From positions 62,001 to 126,000 of the forward strand of contig NZ_FOXA01000002.1 in assembly GCF_900115595.1 (NCBI RefSeq): DNA of 64,000 nt, read 5' to 3'. The notes below the pieces were generated by a model. The model was not told where the DNA came from and made no database searches. It worked only from the letters and a program-made list of their open reading frames with translations. The position numbers and the translations under genes were made by a program. Below are positions 62,824-64,000 of this stretch, piece by piece (position 1 is the first letter of the stretch; each line of letters begins with the position of its first letter). This DNA is from Tranquillimonas alkanivorans. GTDB lineage: Bacteria > Pseudomonadota > Alphaproteobacteria > Rhodobacterales > Rhodobacteraceae.

Positions 62824-64000
62824 ATGATGAACCCCATGACCGAGGCGCTGGCACAGGATCTCGCCACGCGCCTGCCCGCCGCCGCGATCCGAGAGGTCGA
62901 GCCTCGTTACCTGGAAGAGCCGCGCGGCCAGTGGGCCGGGCAGGCCGCGTGCGTCGTCGCGCCCGCCACGGCCGAGGAGGTGGCCGAGGTGATCCGCTTC
63001 GCCGGGGCGCATGGCGTGCCGGTGGTGCCCTATGGCGGTGGCACGGGTCTGGTCGGCGGGCAGGTGAGCCCGGACGGGGCGGCGCCAATCCTGCTGAGCC
63101 TCGAGCGCATGTCGGCGATCCGGGCCGTCCACCCGCGCGAGGCGGTGCTGGTGGCCGGGGCGGGGGCGATCCTGGCCGACGTGCAGGCGGCGGCCGAGGA
63201 GGCGGCGCTGCTGTTTCCGCTGTCGCTTGCCTCGGAAGGATCGGCGCGAATCGGCGGGCTTCTGGCGACCAACGCGGGAGGCGTGAACGTACTGCGCTAC
63301 GGCAATGCGCGCGAGCTTTGCCTGGGGCTTGAGGCGGTGCTGCCTGACGGCAGCATCTGGCACGGGCTGCGGCGGCTGAGGAAGGACAACACCGGCTATG
63401 ACCTGCGGCACCTGCTGATCGGGGCCGAGGGGACGCTGGGCGTGATCACGGCGGCAAGCCTGCGGCTGTTCCCGCGGCCGGAGCGGCGTGCGGCGGCTTT
63501 CATGGTGGTGCGCGACCCCGGAGCCGCGCTGGACCTGCTGGCCATGGCGCGGCGGCGGCTGGGCGAGGGCGTATCCGCGTTCGAGCTGATCTCGGGCATG
63601 GGGCTGGAGTTCCTGCGCGAGACCGAGAGGCCGGTGCGCCGGCCGTTCGACCCGTCGCCCGACTGGCTGGTGCTGGTCGAGCTGGGGCTTCCGGCGGCGC
63701 TCGACTCCGAGGCGGCGCTGGAGGAGCTGTTTGCCGAGGCGCTGGAGGCGGAGCTGGTCGACGACGGGCTGATCGCGCAGAGCGAGCAGCAGCGCGCCGA
63801 GTTCTGGGCGGTGCGCGAGACCATTCCGGAGGCGAACAAGCACGTGGGGGCCATCGCCTCACACGATATCTCTCTGCCGCTGTCGGCGATCCCGGACTTC
63901 ATCGCGCGCGCGGATGCGGCGCTGGCGAAGCTGGGGGATTTCCGGATCAACTGCTTCGGGCATCTGGGCGACGGGAACCTGCACTACAACGTCTTCCCCG
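62824..64000 (+). CDS. FAD-linked oxidase, GlcD/D-2-hydroxyacid dehydrogenase type (right-truncated)
   Basis: The first 392 residues of a flavoprotein cut by the window edge. The PCMH FAD-binding domain shows VPVVPYGGGTGLVGGQ near residue 70 and IGGLLATNAGGVNVLRYGNARE, and the C-terminal cap starts with FELISGMGLEF and ends in the visible GHLGDGNLHYNVFP, the metal/substrate histidine motif of GlcD, D-lactate and D-2-hydroxyglutarate dehydrogenases. It likely oxidises a D-2-hydroxyacid and passes electrons to a quinone, cytochrome or flavoprotein. ATG 62824 has no clear ribosome site; ATG 62827 and 62836 are close alternatives. Confidence 0.87.
   Translation, partial: MMNPMTEALAQDLATRLPAAAIREVEPRYLEEPRGQWAGQAACVVAPATAEEVAEVIRFAGAHGVPVVPYGGGTGLVGGQVSPDGAAPILLSLERMSAIRAVHPREAVLVAGAGAILADVQAAAEEAALLFPLSLASEGSARIGGLLATNAGGVNVLRYGNARELCLGLEAVLPDGSIWHGLRRLRKDNTGYDLRHLLIGAEGTLGVITAASLRLFPRPERRAAAFMVVRDPGAALDLLAMARRRLGEGVSAFELISGMGLEFLRETERPVRRPFDPSPDWLVLVELGLPAALDSEAALEELFAEALEAELVDDGLIAQSEQQRAEFWAVRETIPEANKHVGAIASHDISLPLSAIPDFIARADAALAKLGDFRINCFGHLGDGNLHYNVFP

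Overview
The window is high-GC, densely packed DNA from an alphaproteobacterium, most likely a Rhodobacterales (Rhodobacteraceae/Roseobacteraceae-like) chromosome. This rests on gene content and order: a psd-pssA-pmtA phosphatidylcholine operon, a chvE-gguAB sugar transporter with a divergent LysR regulator, a ctaC-ctaB-ctaG-ctaE aa3-oxidase cluster between tldD and surf1/thrC/M16 peptidase, a DUF1127 gene, TAXI-type TRAP transport, and a Rhodobacterales-style hairpin-rich intergenic repeat. I found no rRNA, tRNA, CRISPR array, insertion sequence or prophage. Most genes lie in tight operons with 1-10 base overlaps of stop and start codons.

Layout. 1-1.9 kb: tail of a membrane protein, a DUF1523 protein and an unrecognised protein behind a possible 11-codon leader. 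1.9-4.8 kb (minus): exported dienelactone-hydrolase-like protein, then PmtA, PssA and Psd, which together can make phosphatidylcholine from phosphatidylserine. 4.8-9 kb (minus): a glycosyltransferase, a D-2-hydroxyacid dehydrogenase, and an acetate kinase/phosphotransacetylase pair. 9.2-13.3 kb (plus): prmA, a small membrane protein, a minus-strand DUF1127 gene, and ruvCAB with a LexA-like box. 13.3-15 kb (minus): pabB and a pabC-like lyase. 15-23 kb: GbpR-like regulator, ChvE/GguA/GguB importer, GguC and an L-arabonate-type dehydratase, i.e. uptake and non-phosphorylating breakdown of arabinose/galactose-type sugars. 23-26.4 kb: a divergent thiamine-diphosphate decarboxylase-like enzyme and an aromatic-aldehyde-type dehydrogenase. 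26.4-35 kb (minus): a chemotaxis operon cheY-cheA-cheW-mcp-cheW-cheR-cheB plus a soluble MCP-like protein; cheR carries a frameshift. 35-39.6 kb: glutamate dehydrogenase, DUF1622 and MgtC proteins behind an EcfG-like promoter, a CaCA-family antiporter and a lone receiver protein. 39.6-43.8 kb: an SDR enzyme and a PhnD/selenate-type ABC transporter with a double-length permease.

43.9-47.7 kb holds the most unusual system: a five-gene stressosome module (RsbR, RsbS, RsbT, a kinase-phosphatase fusion, and a kinase fusing an RsbT/RsbW-like ATPase domain to a HisKA_2 histidine kinase), all translationally coupled, with no sigma-B gene. The architecture suggests that a Bacillus-type stress sensor is wired to a two-component output.

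47.7-52.5 kb (minus): TAXI-TRAP transporter and dprA. 52.6-61.7 kb: tldD, divergent from the aa3 cytochrome oxidase assembly operon with an FNR-type box between them, then threonine synthase, an M16 processing peptidase and a RimJ-like acetyltransferase. 61.7-64 kb: a three-hairpin intergenic repeat, an exported metallo-beta-lactamase-fold protein, and a GlcD-like FAD oxidase cut off by the right edge.
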